The translations under genes and the position numbers were made by a program. The notes beneath the pieces are model-generated. The model saw only the letters and a program-made list of their open reading frames with translations, was not told the DNA's origin and made no database searches. 64,000 nt of DNA from JALSRK01 sp964461995 (GTDB lineage Bacteria; Acidobacteriota; Terriglobia; Bryobacterales; Bryobacteraceae). This document shows positions 52,005 through 62,870 of the stretch, piece after piece; the first letter of the stretch is position 1, and every line of letters begins with the position of its first letter. Location: NCBI GenBank assembly GCA_964461995.1, contig CAYWXL010000015.1, positions 21,450 to 85,449 on the forward strand, written 5' to 3'.

Positions 52005-53480
52005 ATTCCCCGCTGGCCGGCCCTTGCGCAGGAGCGGCCACAGCAGCGAGGCCGCCGTCGCCGCCAGGAAGAACACCACGATGGGCCGTTCGACGACCGC
52101 CGCCCAATCCCCGCGGCTCAGAATCAGCGCCCGGCGCAGATTTGCTTCCATGATCGGCCCGAGGATGAGCCCCAAGACCATCGGGCCGAGAGGGATCGCG
52201 AACCGCCGGCACACGAGCCCGAGCAAGCCGGCGGCGAACATCACCCAGACGTCGGCCAGGCTGTTGTTCAGCGCGTAGGAGCCGACCACGCCCATTAGAA
52301 TGATTCCCGCCCACAGCCATGGACGGGGTATGCGCAAAGCCCGGGCCAGCGGCCGGGCGGCGACGAGTCCCAAGACTGCAATCCCGAAGGCCGCCAGCGC
52401 CATCGTGATCACGATTGTGTAAACCAGCGGCGCATGATCGCGGAACAACAGCGGCCCGGGTTGGATTCCGTGGATCAATAGCGCACCGATCAGCACTGCG
52501 GACGGCGCGTCGCCCGGGATGCCCAGGGTCAGCATCGTGGTCATGGCGCCCCCGATGGCTGCGTTGCAGGCCCCGGTGGCCGCCGCCAGCCCTTCCACCG
52601 AGCCTTTGGTGAACTCCTCAGTCCGCCCGGAAAGCCGCCGCGCCTGCTCCCAAGCAATCACCGAGGCGATGTCGCCGCCGGCCGCCGGGATCGCCCCCAC
52701 CAGGGTGCCGATGCCCGAGCCGAGCACCCCTGGCCGAAGCATCCGCCGCCATTCGCTCAGTCGCGGCCAGACGGGTCCCAAGGCCGGAGGGAGCGCGGTC
52801 CGCGCTCCGCCGCTCTCGGTCATCTGGTCCAACACCTCGCCCAGGCCGAACAGCCCAATCATGAACGGGATGAACGAGACGCCGTCGAGCAGCTCGGAAA
52901 CGCCGAAGGTGTAACGCGGCCAGGCCGTCATCGGATCGAGACCGACCGTGGAGAGCGCGAGGCCGAACATCCCGGCTAGCATCCCTTTGAGCACGTTGCC
53001 GCTGGAGACTCCCGCCATCAGACTGATGCCGAACAGAGCCAGGCCGAAGTACTCGGCCGGGCCGAAGCGAAGGCCGAACGCCGCGATCGGGAAGGCGGCC
53101 AGCGCCAGGAAAGCGAAACTCAGCCATTGGCCCATCAGCGAGGTGAGCGCATTGATGCCCAGTGCGAGGCCGGCCCGGCCGGACTTCGCCATCGGATAGC
53201 CGTCCCAAGTGGCCGCAATCGAGGCCGGCGTGCCGGGGATGTTCAACAGCACGGCGGGGATGCCGCCGGCCGGGATCGCGCCGCAGTAGATGCCGAGCAG
53301 CATCGCCAGCCCCTTCTCGGCCGAGACCCAGAAGGTCAGCGGCGTCAGCACGGCCACGCCCATCGTCGCCGTCAGGCCCGGGAGGGCTCCAAAGACGGCG
53401 CCAAGGACCACGCCGACGGCGAGAAACAGGAGTACATCCCACTGCAGAACGGCGGTCAATCCAGCGGCTAGGTTCTCCAT
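51993..53480 (-). CDS. tctA: Tripartite tricarboxylate transporter, large permease TctA
   Basis: A 495-aa membrane protein with about 12 TM helices. Typical TctA segments are FGALPGLTATMGVAVLTPLTFW, GIYCGAIPAGGIPAVLLNIPGTPASIAATWDGYPMAKSG and LGIPGDAPSAVLIGALLIHGIQPGP. ATG 53478-53480 is chosen; the longer frame to 53642 overlaps tctB. It is last in the SDR-tctC-tctB-tctA run, 2 bp after tctB. The cargo is a carboxylate of unknown identity. Confidence 0.93.
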   Translation of the reverse strand: MENLAAGLTAVLQWDVLLFLAVGVVLGAVFGALPGLTATMGVAVLTPLTFWVSAEKGLAMLLGIYCGAIPAGGIPAVLLNIPGTPASIAATWDGYPMAKSGRAGLALGINALTSLMGQWLSFAFLALAAFPIAAFGLRFGPAEYFGLALFGISLMAGVSSGNVLKGMLAGMFGLALSTVGLDPMTAWPRYTFGVSELLDGVSFIPFMIGLFGLGEVLDQMTESGGARTALPPALGPVWPRLSEWRRMLRPGVLGSGIGTLVGAIPAAGGDIASVIAWEQARRLSGRTEEFTKGSVEGLAAATGACNAAIGGAMTTMLTLGIPGDAPSAVLIGALLIHGIQPGPLLFRDHAPLVYTIVITMALAAFGIAVLGLVAARPLARALRIPRPWLWAGIILMGVVGSYALNNSLADVWVMFAAGLLGLVCRRFAIPLGPMVLGLILGPIMEANLRRALILSRGDWAAVVERPIVVFFLAATAASLLWPLLRKGRPAGNSVG

Positions 53481-53482
53481 CA

Positions 53483-53911
53483 CTACTCCAGGGACACGCC
53501 GAGACCGAATTGGAACGCTGCGGCCACGGCGGCCGTCAGCGCCGCCGAGACGGCCAGAGCCGGCTTCCAGCGTTCTTCCGCCACCCGAAGGAACAGGCCG
53601 AGGAAAACGAAGGTGCGGACCGGGAACGGGACCACGCCCCACAGCAGCAGGTAGCCGGCCAGAAGGCCGAGCACGGCTGCCAGCCGCCTCTTACGGCGAA
53701 GCGGCGCCGCCTCGCGCGGAACCGCTTCTTTCCGGCGCGCTTGCCAAGCCAGCGCCGCCGACAGGAGGCAAACGACCGTCCCGATGGCCACCGGAAAGAA
53801 CCCCGGTCCGAGCAGGCCGCCCACCCCGGGTGGAAAACGCAGGCCGGAGACAACAAGCGCCAGCCCGAGCGTCACGAAGACCGCGGCTACCGCAAGGTCC
53901 CTGCTCACCAT
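53483..53911 (-). CDS. tctB: Tripartite tricarboxylate transporter, small permease TctB
   Basis: A 142-aa membrane protein with four hydrophobic segments (AVAAVFVTLGLALVVSGL, FFPVAIGTVVCLLSAALAW, RRLAAVLGLLAGYLLLWGVV, VSAALTAAVAAAFQFGLGV), as in TctB. Its ATG overlaps the tctC stop by one base (TAATG), which means translational coupling. The same frame is open for another 1.2 kb over tctC but is not coding there. Confidence 0.88.
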   Translation of the reverse strand: MVSRDLAVAAVFVTLGLALVVSGLRFPPGVGGLLGPGFFPVAIGTVVCLLSAALAWQARRKEAVPREAAPLRRKRRLAAVLGLLAGYLLLWGVVPFPVRTFVFLGLFLRVAEERWKPALAVSAALTAAVAAAFQFGLGVSLE

Positions 53912-54870
53912 TACGTTCCCCCTTTGAGTAATTGTGGAATCACACGGGCGAAGAAATCGGCCTGTTCCAGCGCGAACTTCCGGAACTCGTCCGGCGGCAG
54001 GAAGACCGGCTCCATGCCACGCTGTTCGCAGACTTTTTGAAATGCCGGAGTCTCGAAAGCTCGCCGGATGGCGGCGACGAGCTTGTCCCGCCGGTCCGCC
54101 GGCAGGCCCCGCGGTGCGTAGAAGCCGCTCCAGGCGCTCGCCCCCGCCTCGTAGCCGAATTCGGTGATCGCCGGCGTGTCCGGAAAGATCTTCGAGCGCC
54201 GCGCGTCGAGCACCGCCAAAGCCCGCAACCGCCCGGAGGCGACGTGCGGCGCCACTTCGCCCGCTCCCGCCACCACGGCGTCCACGTGCCGGCCAAGCAG
54301 CGCCGTCAGCGAGGCCGATGACCCGCCGAAAGGGCAGTGAATCAGCCGCACGCCGGTCTCGCGCTCCAGCAGCAGTGCGTTGATGTGCCAGATCGAGCCC
54401 GTCCCGGCGTTGCCGATCACGTAATACCCGGGCCGGCGGCGAGCCGCTTCGAGGAATGCCGGCAAGTCCTTCCAGGGCGAGTCCACGTGGACCGCGAGAA
54501 CGGGTTGGGTCTTGGAAACCAAGCACAGCAGCTCCATGTCCTCCGGACCTACCTGGGCGAAGCCCAGCGTGCGCACCATGGCGATCTCCACCGGCCCGTG
54601 GCCGATCGTGTAGCCGTCCGGTGGGCGCCGCGTCACGTAGGAGAAGGCCAGCGCTCCGGCGGCGCCCGGCTTGTTCTCGCAAACCACCGGGACGCCGAGC
54701 GCCGGCTCCATCCCGGCGGCGATCACCCGGGAGACGGTATCGGAGAGCCCGCCCGGAGCCGCCTGCACGATCAGCTTGATCTCGCGCGACGGGTACGGGC
54801 CTCCGGAGCGATGGCACCCGCCCAGCGCGAGGGTGGCGGCCAGCGCAGAGATGGCGATCGGCGCGCGCAT
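53911..54870 (-). CDS. tctC: TctC/Bug-family solute-binding lipoprotein
   Basis: A 319-aa extracytoplasmic binding protein. The signal ends in a lipobox (LALGGC, about residue 19). The Bug pattern follows: PSREIKLIVQAAPGGLSDTVSRVIA, LGVPVVCENKPGAAGALAFSYV, GNAGTGSIWHINALLLE, HCPFGGSSASLTALLGRHVDAVV and PRGLPADRRDKLVAAIRRA. It delivers an organic acid to TctAB. First of the three transporter genes, 48 bp after an SDR gene. Confidence 0.92.
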   Translation of the reverse strand: MRAPIAISALAATLALGGCHRSGGPYPSREIKLIVQAAPGGLSDTVSRVIAAGMEPALGVPVVCENKPGAAGALAFSYVTRRPPDGYTIGHGPVEIAMVRTLGFAQVGPEDMELLCLVSKTQPVLAVHVDSPWKDLPAFLEAARRRPGYYVIGNAGTGSIWHINALLLERETGVRLIHCPFGGSSASLTALLGRHVDAVVAGAGEVAPHVASGRLRALAVLDARRSKIFPDTPAITEFGYEAGASAWSGFYAPRGLPADRRDKLVAAIRRAFETPAFQKVCEQRGMEPVFLPPDEFRKFALEQADFFARVIPQLLKGGT

Positions 54871-54918
54871 CGAAATTACTCAGGCTATCAGAACGGGGAA
54901 ACGGGGCAGGGGAGCGCC

Positions 54919-55713
54919 CTAGCCCACACGCCAGCCGCCGTCCACGGTAAGCACCTGCCCGGTGATGTGCCGGGCCTCGTCGCTCAGCAGGAACAACGCC
55001 GCCCTGGCGACGTCTTCGGGCTCGAGGATGCCCCCGGCGAGCGCCTGCTTGCGTGAGATGAACTCCATAATCTCGTTGTCGCCTTGGGCGCGGCGGCTCA
55101 TCGGCGTGCGGACGAGTCCGGGAGTCACGGCGTTCACCCGGATCTTCCATCGCGCGTAGTAGGAGGCGGCGGCCTTAGTGAGCGCTTCGATCGCTCCTTT
55201 CGAAGCCGCGTAGGCGTGGGTCGCGAAATAGTCTGGTTGAGGGTGGAAGGCCGTCACCGAGCCGGTGTTAACGATGGCGCCGCGCTGGCCGTTTTCTCCC
55301 CGCTCCTGCCGCAGCATCTGGTTCAGAACCTCGCGCGTCAGCAGGAACGTCGTCGTCAGGTTCATGGCCAAAGTGGCCTGCCAGCCTTCGTCGCTGCACT
55401 CGTGCCAGGGTCCATCGCCAAAACGCCGGCCGCTGCCCCCGGCGACGTTGAATAGACCGTCAATGCGTCCGAAGGCGTCGGCGCATTCGGCCACCGCGCG
55501 GCGCGCCGTCTCCGGCCGGGTGAGATCCCCGGCCAGCGTTCGTACGGCCACACCTTCGGTTTCGAGTTCCTCTCGGATCGCGGCGCACTCGTCCTCGCCC
55601 AAGGCCACGACGAACACCCGCGCTCCCTCCGCCCCGGCCACGCGGGCCGCCGAAGCAGCGATGCCCGTGGCGCCGGAGATCATGAGCGTCTTGCCGGTGA
55701 ATCGAGAGGCCAT
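54919..55713 (-). CDS. Short-chain dehydrogenase/reductase upstream of tctCBA
   Basis: A 264-aa SDR: MISGATGIAASAARVAGAEGARVFVVAL (an unusual glycine motif GATGIAAS instead of TGxxxGIG), FNVAGG, VNTGSVTAFHP with the catalytic Ser and YAASK. C-terminal TVDGGWRVG. It probably acts on the compound imported by TctCBA (inference from position). Divergent from the S9 peptidase gene. Confidence 0.88.
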   Translation of the reverse strand: MASRFTGKTLMISGATGIAASAARVAGAEGARVFVVALGEDECAAIREELETEGVAVRTLAGDLTRPETARRAVAECADAFGRIDGLFNVAGGSGRRFGDGPWHECSDEGWQATLAMNLTTTFLLTREVLNQMLRQERGENGQRGAIVNTGSVTAFHPQPDYFATHAYAASKGAIEALTKAAASYYARWKIRVNAVTPGLVRTPMSRRAQGDNEIMEFISRKQALAGGILEPEDVARAALFLLSDEARHITGQVLTVDGGWRVG

Positions 55714-55806
55714 GGGCGTCCGCTGAAACCGAATTCCAGATTATCCGTTTCTGCCCCCGCTTCGCAGAACCCAAAGGCGCCTCGGCGCGCGGTCTAGAAT
55801 GGGATC

Positions 55807-57705
<1,899 letters not shown>

Positions 57706-57791
57706 TCGGGGGAGTTGCTAACGGCGCCCCGCCCGGAAGGGTGCGGCAAGGCCGAATGGTAAAATCAGGCTAAGCCTCCCCCTATCAGTCC

Positions 57792-60700
57792 ATGACCGAA
57801 CGGGAACTGCGAATCCAGGCGCTGCTGGACGCCCTGAAGAGCCGCATCGTCGTGCTCGACGGCGCCATGGGGACCGTCTTGCAACAGAAGTCCCTCACCG
57901 CGGAGGACTTCGGCGGCCCCGCTCTGGAAGGCTGCAACGAGAACCTCGTCGCCACCCGCCCCGACGTGATCCTCGACGTCCACCGGGCCTACTTCGAGGC
58001 CGGCGCCGACATTGTTGAGACCGACACCTTCGGCGGCACGCCGATCGTACTCGCCGAGTACGGCCTCCAGGACCGCGCCGCCGAGCTGAACCGCCGCGCC
58101 GCCGAGCTCGCCCGCCAGGCGGCCGAAGAGTTCTCCAAACCGGGCCGCCCGCGCTGGGTGGCGGGCTCCATCGGCCCCACGACCAAGGCGATCAGCGTCA
58201 CCGGCGGCGTCACCTTCGACGAGCTGCGCCAGACCTTCTACGTCCAGGCCAAGGCTCTGGTCGAGGGCGGCGTTGACGTTCTGTTGATCGAGACCTGCCA
58301 GGACACGCGCAATACCAAGGCCGCGCTGCTGGCGACCGGCAAGGTTCGCGAGGAGCTGGGCATCGACGTCCCCGTGATGGTCTCCTGCACCATCGAGCCG
58401 ATGGGGACCATGCTCGCCGGCCAGACCGCCGAGGCCTTCTACGTCTCCATCGCCCACGCCCGGCCGCTCTCGGTGGGCTTGAACTGCGCCACCGGCCCGG
58501 ACTTCATGACCGACCATCTCCGCTCGCTCCACGAGATGGCTACGGTCTACGTCTCCTGCTACCCCAACGCCGGCCTCCCGGACGAGGAAGGCCGCTACGG
58601 GGAGACCCCGGAGTCCCTCGCCGCGCAGCTCGAACGCTTCGTAGACCACGGCTGGCTCAACCTGATCGGCGGCTGCTGCGGTACGACGCCGGACTACATC
58701 CGCGTTATCGCCCAGATGGTCGAGGGCAAGGCTCCGCGCCGGCCGCGCGAACCCAGCCACCGCTCCTATTATTCGGGCATCGAGCTGGTCGAAGCTACTG
58801 AAGACAACCGGCCACTCATCGTCGGCGAGCGCACCAACGTGATCGGCTCGCGCAAGTTCCGCGAGCTGGTGGCCGCCGAGAAGTGGGACGAAGCCACTGA
58901 CATCGCCCGCCGCCAGGTGCGCGGCGGCGCGCAGATCATCGACGTCTGCCTTCAGTCGAGCGACCGGGACGAGATCGACGACATCCCGCCCTTCTACGAG
59001 CACCTGATCCGCAAGATCAAGGCGCCGGTCATGATCGACTCGACCGACCCCCGGGCGATTGAGCTGGCGCTCACCTACTGCCAGGGCAAGAGCATCATCA
59101 ATTCGATCAACCTCGAGGACGGCGAGGAGAAGTTCGAGAAGATCTGCCCGCTCATCCACCGTTACGGCGCCGCCGTGGTGGTCGGCTGCATCGACGAGGA
59201 TCCCGTCCAGGCCCAGGCCTTCACCCGCGAGCGCAAGCTGGACGTCGCCCGGCGCTCCTACGACCTGCTGACCACCAAGTACGGCATCGCCCCGGAGGAC
59301 ATCATCATCGATCCGCTGGTCTTCCCTTGCGCCACGGGCGACGAGAACTACATCGGCGGCGCGGTGGAAACGATCGAAGCCGTGCGGCTGGTCAAAGAGG
59401 CGCTGCCCTACGCGAAGACCGTCCTCGGCATCTCGAACGTCTCCTTCGGCCTGCCCCCGGCGGCCCGCGAGGTGGTGAATTCGGTCTTCTTGTACTACTG
59501 CACGAAGGCCGGTCTCGACTTGGCCATCGTCAACAGCGAAAAGCTCGAGCGCTTCGCCTCCATCCCCGCCGAAGAGCGGCGCATGGCCGAGGAGCTGCTG
59601 TTCAACTCGCCGCCCGAGGAAGTCCCCGCCGATCACCCTAACGCGGAGTTGCTACGCTCGGCTCCGGCCGACTGGCGCCAGCAGAGCCTCGAGCAGAAGA
59701 TCGCCGTCAACCAGTACCACATCGCGCGCATCACCGAGCACTTCCGCAAGGCGGGCGCCAGAAAGAAGAAATCCGCCGCCGAGATGCCCCTCGACGAGCG
59801 GCTGTCGAACTACATCATCGAGGGCTCCAAGGACGGGCTGATCGAAGATCTAGACCGCAAGCTGGCGGAGGGCGCCGCGCCGCTGGAGATCATCAACGGT
59901 CCGCTGATGGCCGGCATGGAGGAAGTCGGCCGCCTGTTCAACAACAACGAGCTGATCGTCGCCGAGGTGCTGCAATCGGCCGAGGCCATGAAGGCCGCTG
60001 TCGCCTACCTGCAGCGCTTCATGAAGAAGTCGGCAGTGAAGACCCGCGGCAAGGTGCTCCTGGCGACAGTCAAGGGCGACGTACACGACATCGGCAAGAA
60101 CCTGGTTGAGATCATCTTCTCGAACAACGGCTACGAGGTGATCAACCTCGGCATCAAGGTGCCGCCGGAGGAGTTGATCCGGGCGTGGCGCGAACACCAG
60201 CCGGACGCCATCGGCTTGAGCGGCCTGCTGGTCAAGAGCGCCCACCAGATGGTCGTCACCGGCGAGGACCTGCGGGCGGCGGGTATCCGCGTCCCACTGC
60301 TCGTGGGCGGGGCGGCGCTAACGGAAAAGTTCACCCGGACGAAGATCGCTCCGGCCTACGGCGCGCCCACCGTGTATGCCAAGGACGCAATGACCGGGTT
60401 GCGGCTGCTCAACGAAATCATGGACCCGAAGACGCGCGCCTCCGTCCTGGCCTCCCACCAACCGGGAACCGAGGAGGCGGGTCGGAGCGCTCCGCGGCGA
60501 ACCGGCCCCGCGCCGGCGCGGCGCAGCAGCCGGGTGCGCACGGACATCCCGAAGCCGAAGCCGCCGTACCTGGACCGGCGCGTCCGCGAGTTCGCCGACT
60601 TGCAGGAGATCTGGAGCTACATCAATCCGCAGATGCTCTACGGCCGTCACCTGGGCCTCAAAGGCAGCTTTCCGCGCCTGCTGCGGGAGCGCGACCCGAA

Positions 60701-61367
60701 AGCGCTCAAACTGCATGGCCTCATCGAGGAGCTGAAGCGGGAAGTCGCCGGCTGGATGCGCGTCCGGGCCGTCTGGCAGTTCTTCGAAACCGAAAGCGAA
60801 GGCAACGCCATCCACCTCTTCGCGCCCGGCGCCGACAAACCGCTCCACACGTTCCATTTCGGGCGCCAGGGCAGGGAAGACGGCCTCTCGCTGGCCGATT
60901 TCGTGCTGCCGCCGGACGAAGCGGGCCGCGACCACATCGCCTTGTTCGTGGTCACCGCCGGCGAGGGCGTCCGGGAGCGCGCCGAGGCCGCCAAACAGCG
61001 CGGCGAGTTCTTGAAGGCCCACGCCCTGCAGGCGCTGGCCATCGAGACGGCCGAGGCGGCGGCCGAGTGGCTCCACCGCCGGCTGCGCGAAGAGTGGGGC
61101 TTCCCCGACCCGCCGGAGATGACCATGAAGGACCGCCTCCAGGCCCGCTACCGCGGCAAGCGCTACAGCTTCGGCTACCCCGCTTGCCCGAATCTGGAAG
61201 ACCAGGCCGGCATCTGGAAGCTTCTCCGGCCCGAAGAGATCGGCGTGCGCCTCACCGACGGCTTCATGATGGACCCGGAGGCCAGCGTCAGCGCCCTGGT
61301 CTTCCACCACCCCGACTGCACCTACTTCGCTGCTGCCGAAGAAGCGGAGCCGGTTTCGGCCAAGTAG
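57792..61367 (+). CDS. metH: Cobalamin-dependent methionine synthase
   Basis: A 1191-aa four-module enzyme. The homocysteine domain has zinc ligands C232, C295 and C296 (GLNCATG, GGCCGTTPD). A pterin-binding domain follows (about 340-600). The B12 domain carries D-x-H-x-x-G with H765 (DVHDIGKN). The C-terminal AdoMet activation domain (about 915-1170) has RARYRGKRYSFGYPACPNLEDQ. Slightly shorter than the usual 1200-1230 aa but complete. TAAAAT (57760-57765) is a possible -10. No cobalamin or SAM riboswitch fits in the 86-bp gap upstream. Confidence 0.96.
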   Translation: MTERELRIQALLDALKSRIVVLDGAMGTVLQQKSLTAEDFGGPALEGCNENLVATRPDVILDVHRAYFEAGADIVETDTFGGTPIVLAEYGLQDRAAELNRRAAELARQAAEEFSKPGRPRWVAGSIGPTTKAISVTGGVTFDELRQTFYVQAKALVEGGVDVLLIETCQDTRNTKAALLATGKVREELGIDVPVMVSCTIEPMGTMLAGQTAEAFYVSIAHARPLSVGLNCATGPDFMTDHLRSLHEMATVYVSCYPNAGLPDEEGRYGETPESLAAQLERFVDHGWLNLIGGCCGTTPDYIRVIAQMVEGKAPRRPREPSHRSYYSGIELVEATEDNRPLIVGERTNVIGSRKFRELVAAEKWDEATDIARRQVRGGAQIIDVCLQSSDRDEIDDIPPFYEHLIRKIKAPVMIDSTDPRAIELALTYCQGKSIINSINLEDGEEKFEKICPLIHRYGAAVVVGCIDEDPVQAQAFTRERKLDVARRSYDLLTTKYGIAPEDIIIDPLVFPCATGDENYIGGAVETIEAVRLVKEALPYAKTVLGISNVSFGLPPAAREVVNSVFLYYCTKAGLDLAIVNSEKLERFASIPAEERRMAEELLFNSPPEEVPADHPNAELLRSAPADWRQQSLEQKIAVNQYHIARITEHFRKAGARKKKSAAEMPLDERLSNYIIEGSKDGLIEDLDRKLAEGAAPLEIINGPLMAGMEEVGRLFNNNELIVAEVLQSAEAMKAAVAYLQRFMKKSAVKTRGKVLLATVKGDVHDIGKNLVEIIFSNNGYEVINLGIKVPPEELIRAWREHQPDAIGLSGLLVKSAHQMVVTGEDLRAAGIRVPLLVGGAALTEKFTRTKIAPAYGAPTVYAKDAMTGLRLLNEIMDPKTRASVLASHQPGTEEAGRSAPRRTGPAPARRSSRVRTDIPKPKPPYLDRRVREFADLQEIWSYINPQMLYGRHLGLKGSFPRLLRERDPKALKLHGLIEELKREVAGWMRVRAVWQFFETESEGNAIHLFAPGADKPLHTFHFGRQGREDGLSLADFVLPPDEAGRDHIALFVVTAGEGVRERAEAAKQRGEFLKAHALQALAIETAEAAAEWLHRRLREEWGFPDPPEMTMKDRLQARYRGKRYSFGYPACPNLEDQAGIWKLLRPEEIGVRLTDGFMMDPEASVSALVFHHPDCTYFAAAEEAEPVSAK

Positions 61368-61445
61368 CTCCTTCATCCGGGTTTCCCAAGGTCCCGCTAG
61401 CCTCGCGCAAAGGCAGCCCCTCCCTGTGAGAGAATCATTCCCGGC

Positions 61446-62843
61446 ATGGTGCTGACAAACGACGACTGCCGCCGAATCCACGACTCCGCGCTGGAAATTT
61501 TGCGCGAAGTCGGCGTGCGGGTGGACGACCCGGAAATCGTGCGCCTGCTGGCCGACGCCGGGGCGACGATCCGCAACGGGAACGTGGCTCAAATTCCCGA
61601 AGACCTGGTCGCCTGGGCTTACCGCCAAGCGCCGAAGAGCGTACCGATCGCCGATCGCGCCGGGCATTTGTGGGAATTGAAGCCCGGCGGCCCAACCCTC
61701 GTCCTCACCGGCAACGCCCTTTATATCACCAAGGGGCGCGAACGGCGTGACTTGACGGCGGCGGACCTCGAAGACTTGGCGCGGATCGTGGACGCCTGTG
61801 ACAACATCCACGGCATGGTGGGTACCAGCGTGGCCGATTACCCGCCTCGAGCGCGGGACTTCGCTGGCTTCCGCATCATGGCCCGCAACACCGACAAGCA
61901 CCTGCGGCCGTGCATCTATTCGCCTCGCGGGGCCCGGCTCGTGATGGAGATGGCCCAGGTTCTGCTGGACGGCGCGACGCTCGAAGAGCGCCCCATCGTC
62001 AGCACCGGCTTCAGCATCCTTAGTCCGCTGCACTGGAGCGAACTCGCCTTGGGGGTGTTCCGGGAAACGGCCGGTCTCAGCGTTCCCGTGATGATCAATT
62101 CGGAGCCGTTGGGCGGGGCGACGGCCCCGGTGACCCTGGCCGGGTGTCTGGTGGTCGGCGACGCCGACGTCTCGAGCGGCCTGGTCATCAACCAACTGCT
62201 GGAGCCCGGCCGCCCGTGCATCTACAACATCGGCTTCGCTCACGTCATGGACATGGCATCGGCGATCGCGCTCACCGGCTCGCCGGAGAATGCGCTGCTG
62301 CAGGCTGCCGGAGCCGATCTAGCACGCTACCACGGTCTTCCCTGCGCCTCCTGGATGTCCACCGAATCGATGATGGCGGACTCACAAGCCGCCTTCGAAA
62401 AGATGATCACCGGCATGGCGCACGCCGCAGCGGGCGTGAACTTCATCTGGGGCGCCGGCAATCTGGAATCGACGCTGGCGATGTCGCCCGAAGCGCTGGT
62501 CATGGACGACGAGATCGCCGGCTACTTCCTGCGCTACCGGGAGGGCTTCGCCGTCGATGAGGAGGGTCTGGCCGTGGAGACGATCAAACAGCTCGGGCGC
62601 GACAGCGACTACCTGACTTGCGAGCACACGTTGCGCCACTACCGCGAGGTCCTCAGCCGCCCGAAGCTGGCCGCGCGGACACGCCGGGAGAAGTGGCTGG
62701 CGCGGGGAGGCAAGACGTACGAGCAGGCCGTCCGTGAAGAGGTCAGGCGGATCCTCGAGGCTGAGAGAAAGACCTACCTCGACGCGGCCCAGGAGGCCGA
62801 GCTGGAGCGCATCGAGAAAGCCGGGCTGGCGGAGCTGGCGTGA
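61446..62843 (+). CDS. MttB-family corrinoid methyltransferase (non-pyrrolysine type)
   Basis: A 465-aa TIM barrel of the trimethylamine methyltransferase family (COG5598): IHDSALEILREVGVRVDDPE at the start, CIYSPRGARLVMEMAQVL, MINSEPLGGATAPVTLAGCLV and NFIWGAGNLESTLAMSPEALVMDDEI near the end. The frame is uninterrupted, with no in-frame amber codon, so it belongs to the MtgB-like group that demethylates quaternary amines such as betaine. No cognate corrinoid protein is adjacent, but metH is immediately upstream (78 bp). GAGAAT (61430-61435) is 10 nt before the ATG. Confidence 0.9.
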   Translation: MVLTNDDCRRIHDSALEILREVGVRVDDPEIVRLLADAGATIRNGNVAQIPEDLVAWAYRQAPKSVPIADRAGHLWELKPGGPTLVLTGNALYITKGRERRDLTAADLEDLARIVDACDNIHGMVGTSVADYPPRARDFAGFRIMARNTDKHLRPCIYSPRGARLVMEMAQVLLDGATLEERPIVSTGFSILSPLHWSELALGVFRETAGLSVPVMINSEPLGGATAPVTLAGCLVVGDADVSSGLVINQLLEPGRPCIYNIGFAHVMDMASAIALTGSPENALLQAAGADLARYHGLPCASWMSTESMMADSQAAFEKMITGMAHAAAGVNFIWGAGNLESTLAMSPEALVMDDEIAGYFLRYREGFAVDEEGLAVETIKQLGRDSDYLTCEHTLRHYREVLSRPKLAARTRREKWLARGGKTYEQAVREEVRRILEAERKTYLDAAQEAELERIEKAGLAELA

Positions 62844-62870
62844 TTCAGACCACGGCCCCGGGGCTGCTGC

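Noticed and set aside
57706..57791. Cobalamin or SAM riboswitch upstream of metH
   Set aside because: The gap is only 86 bp and shows no B12-box or SAM core.
57765..59636. 623-aa open frame antisense to metH
   Set aside because: GC-rich antisense shadow; no recognisable motifs, whereas the plus strand encodes complete MetH.
60318..62243. 641-aa open frame antisense to metH/mttB
   Set aside because: Spans two clear genes and the gap between them; composition is typical of antisense third-position bias.
61446..62843. Pyrrolysine-containing trimethylamine methyltransferase
   Set aside because: The full-length frame has no in-frame TAG.
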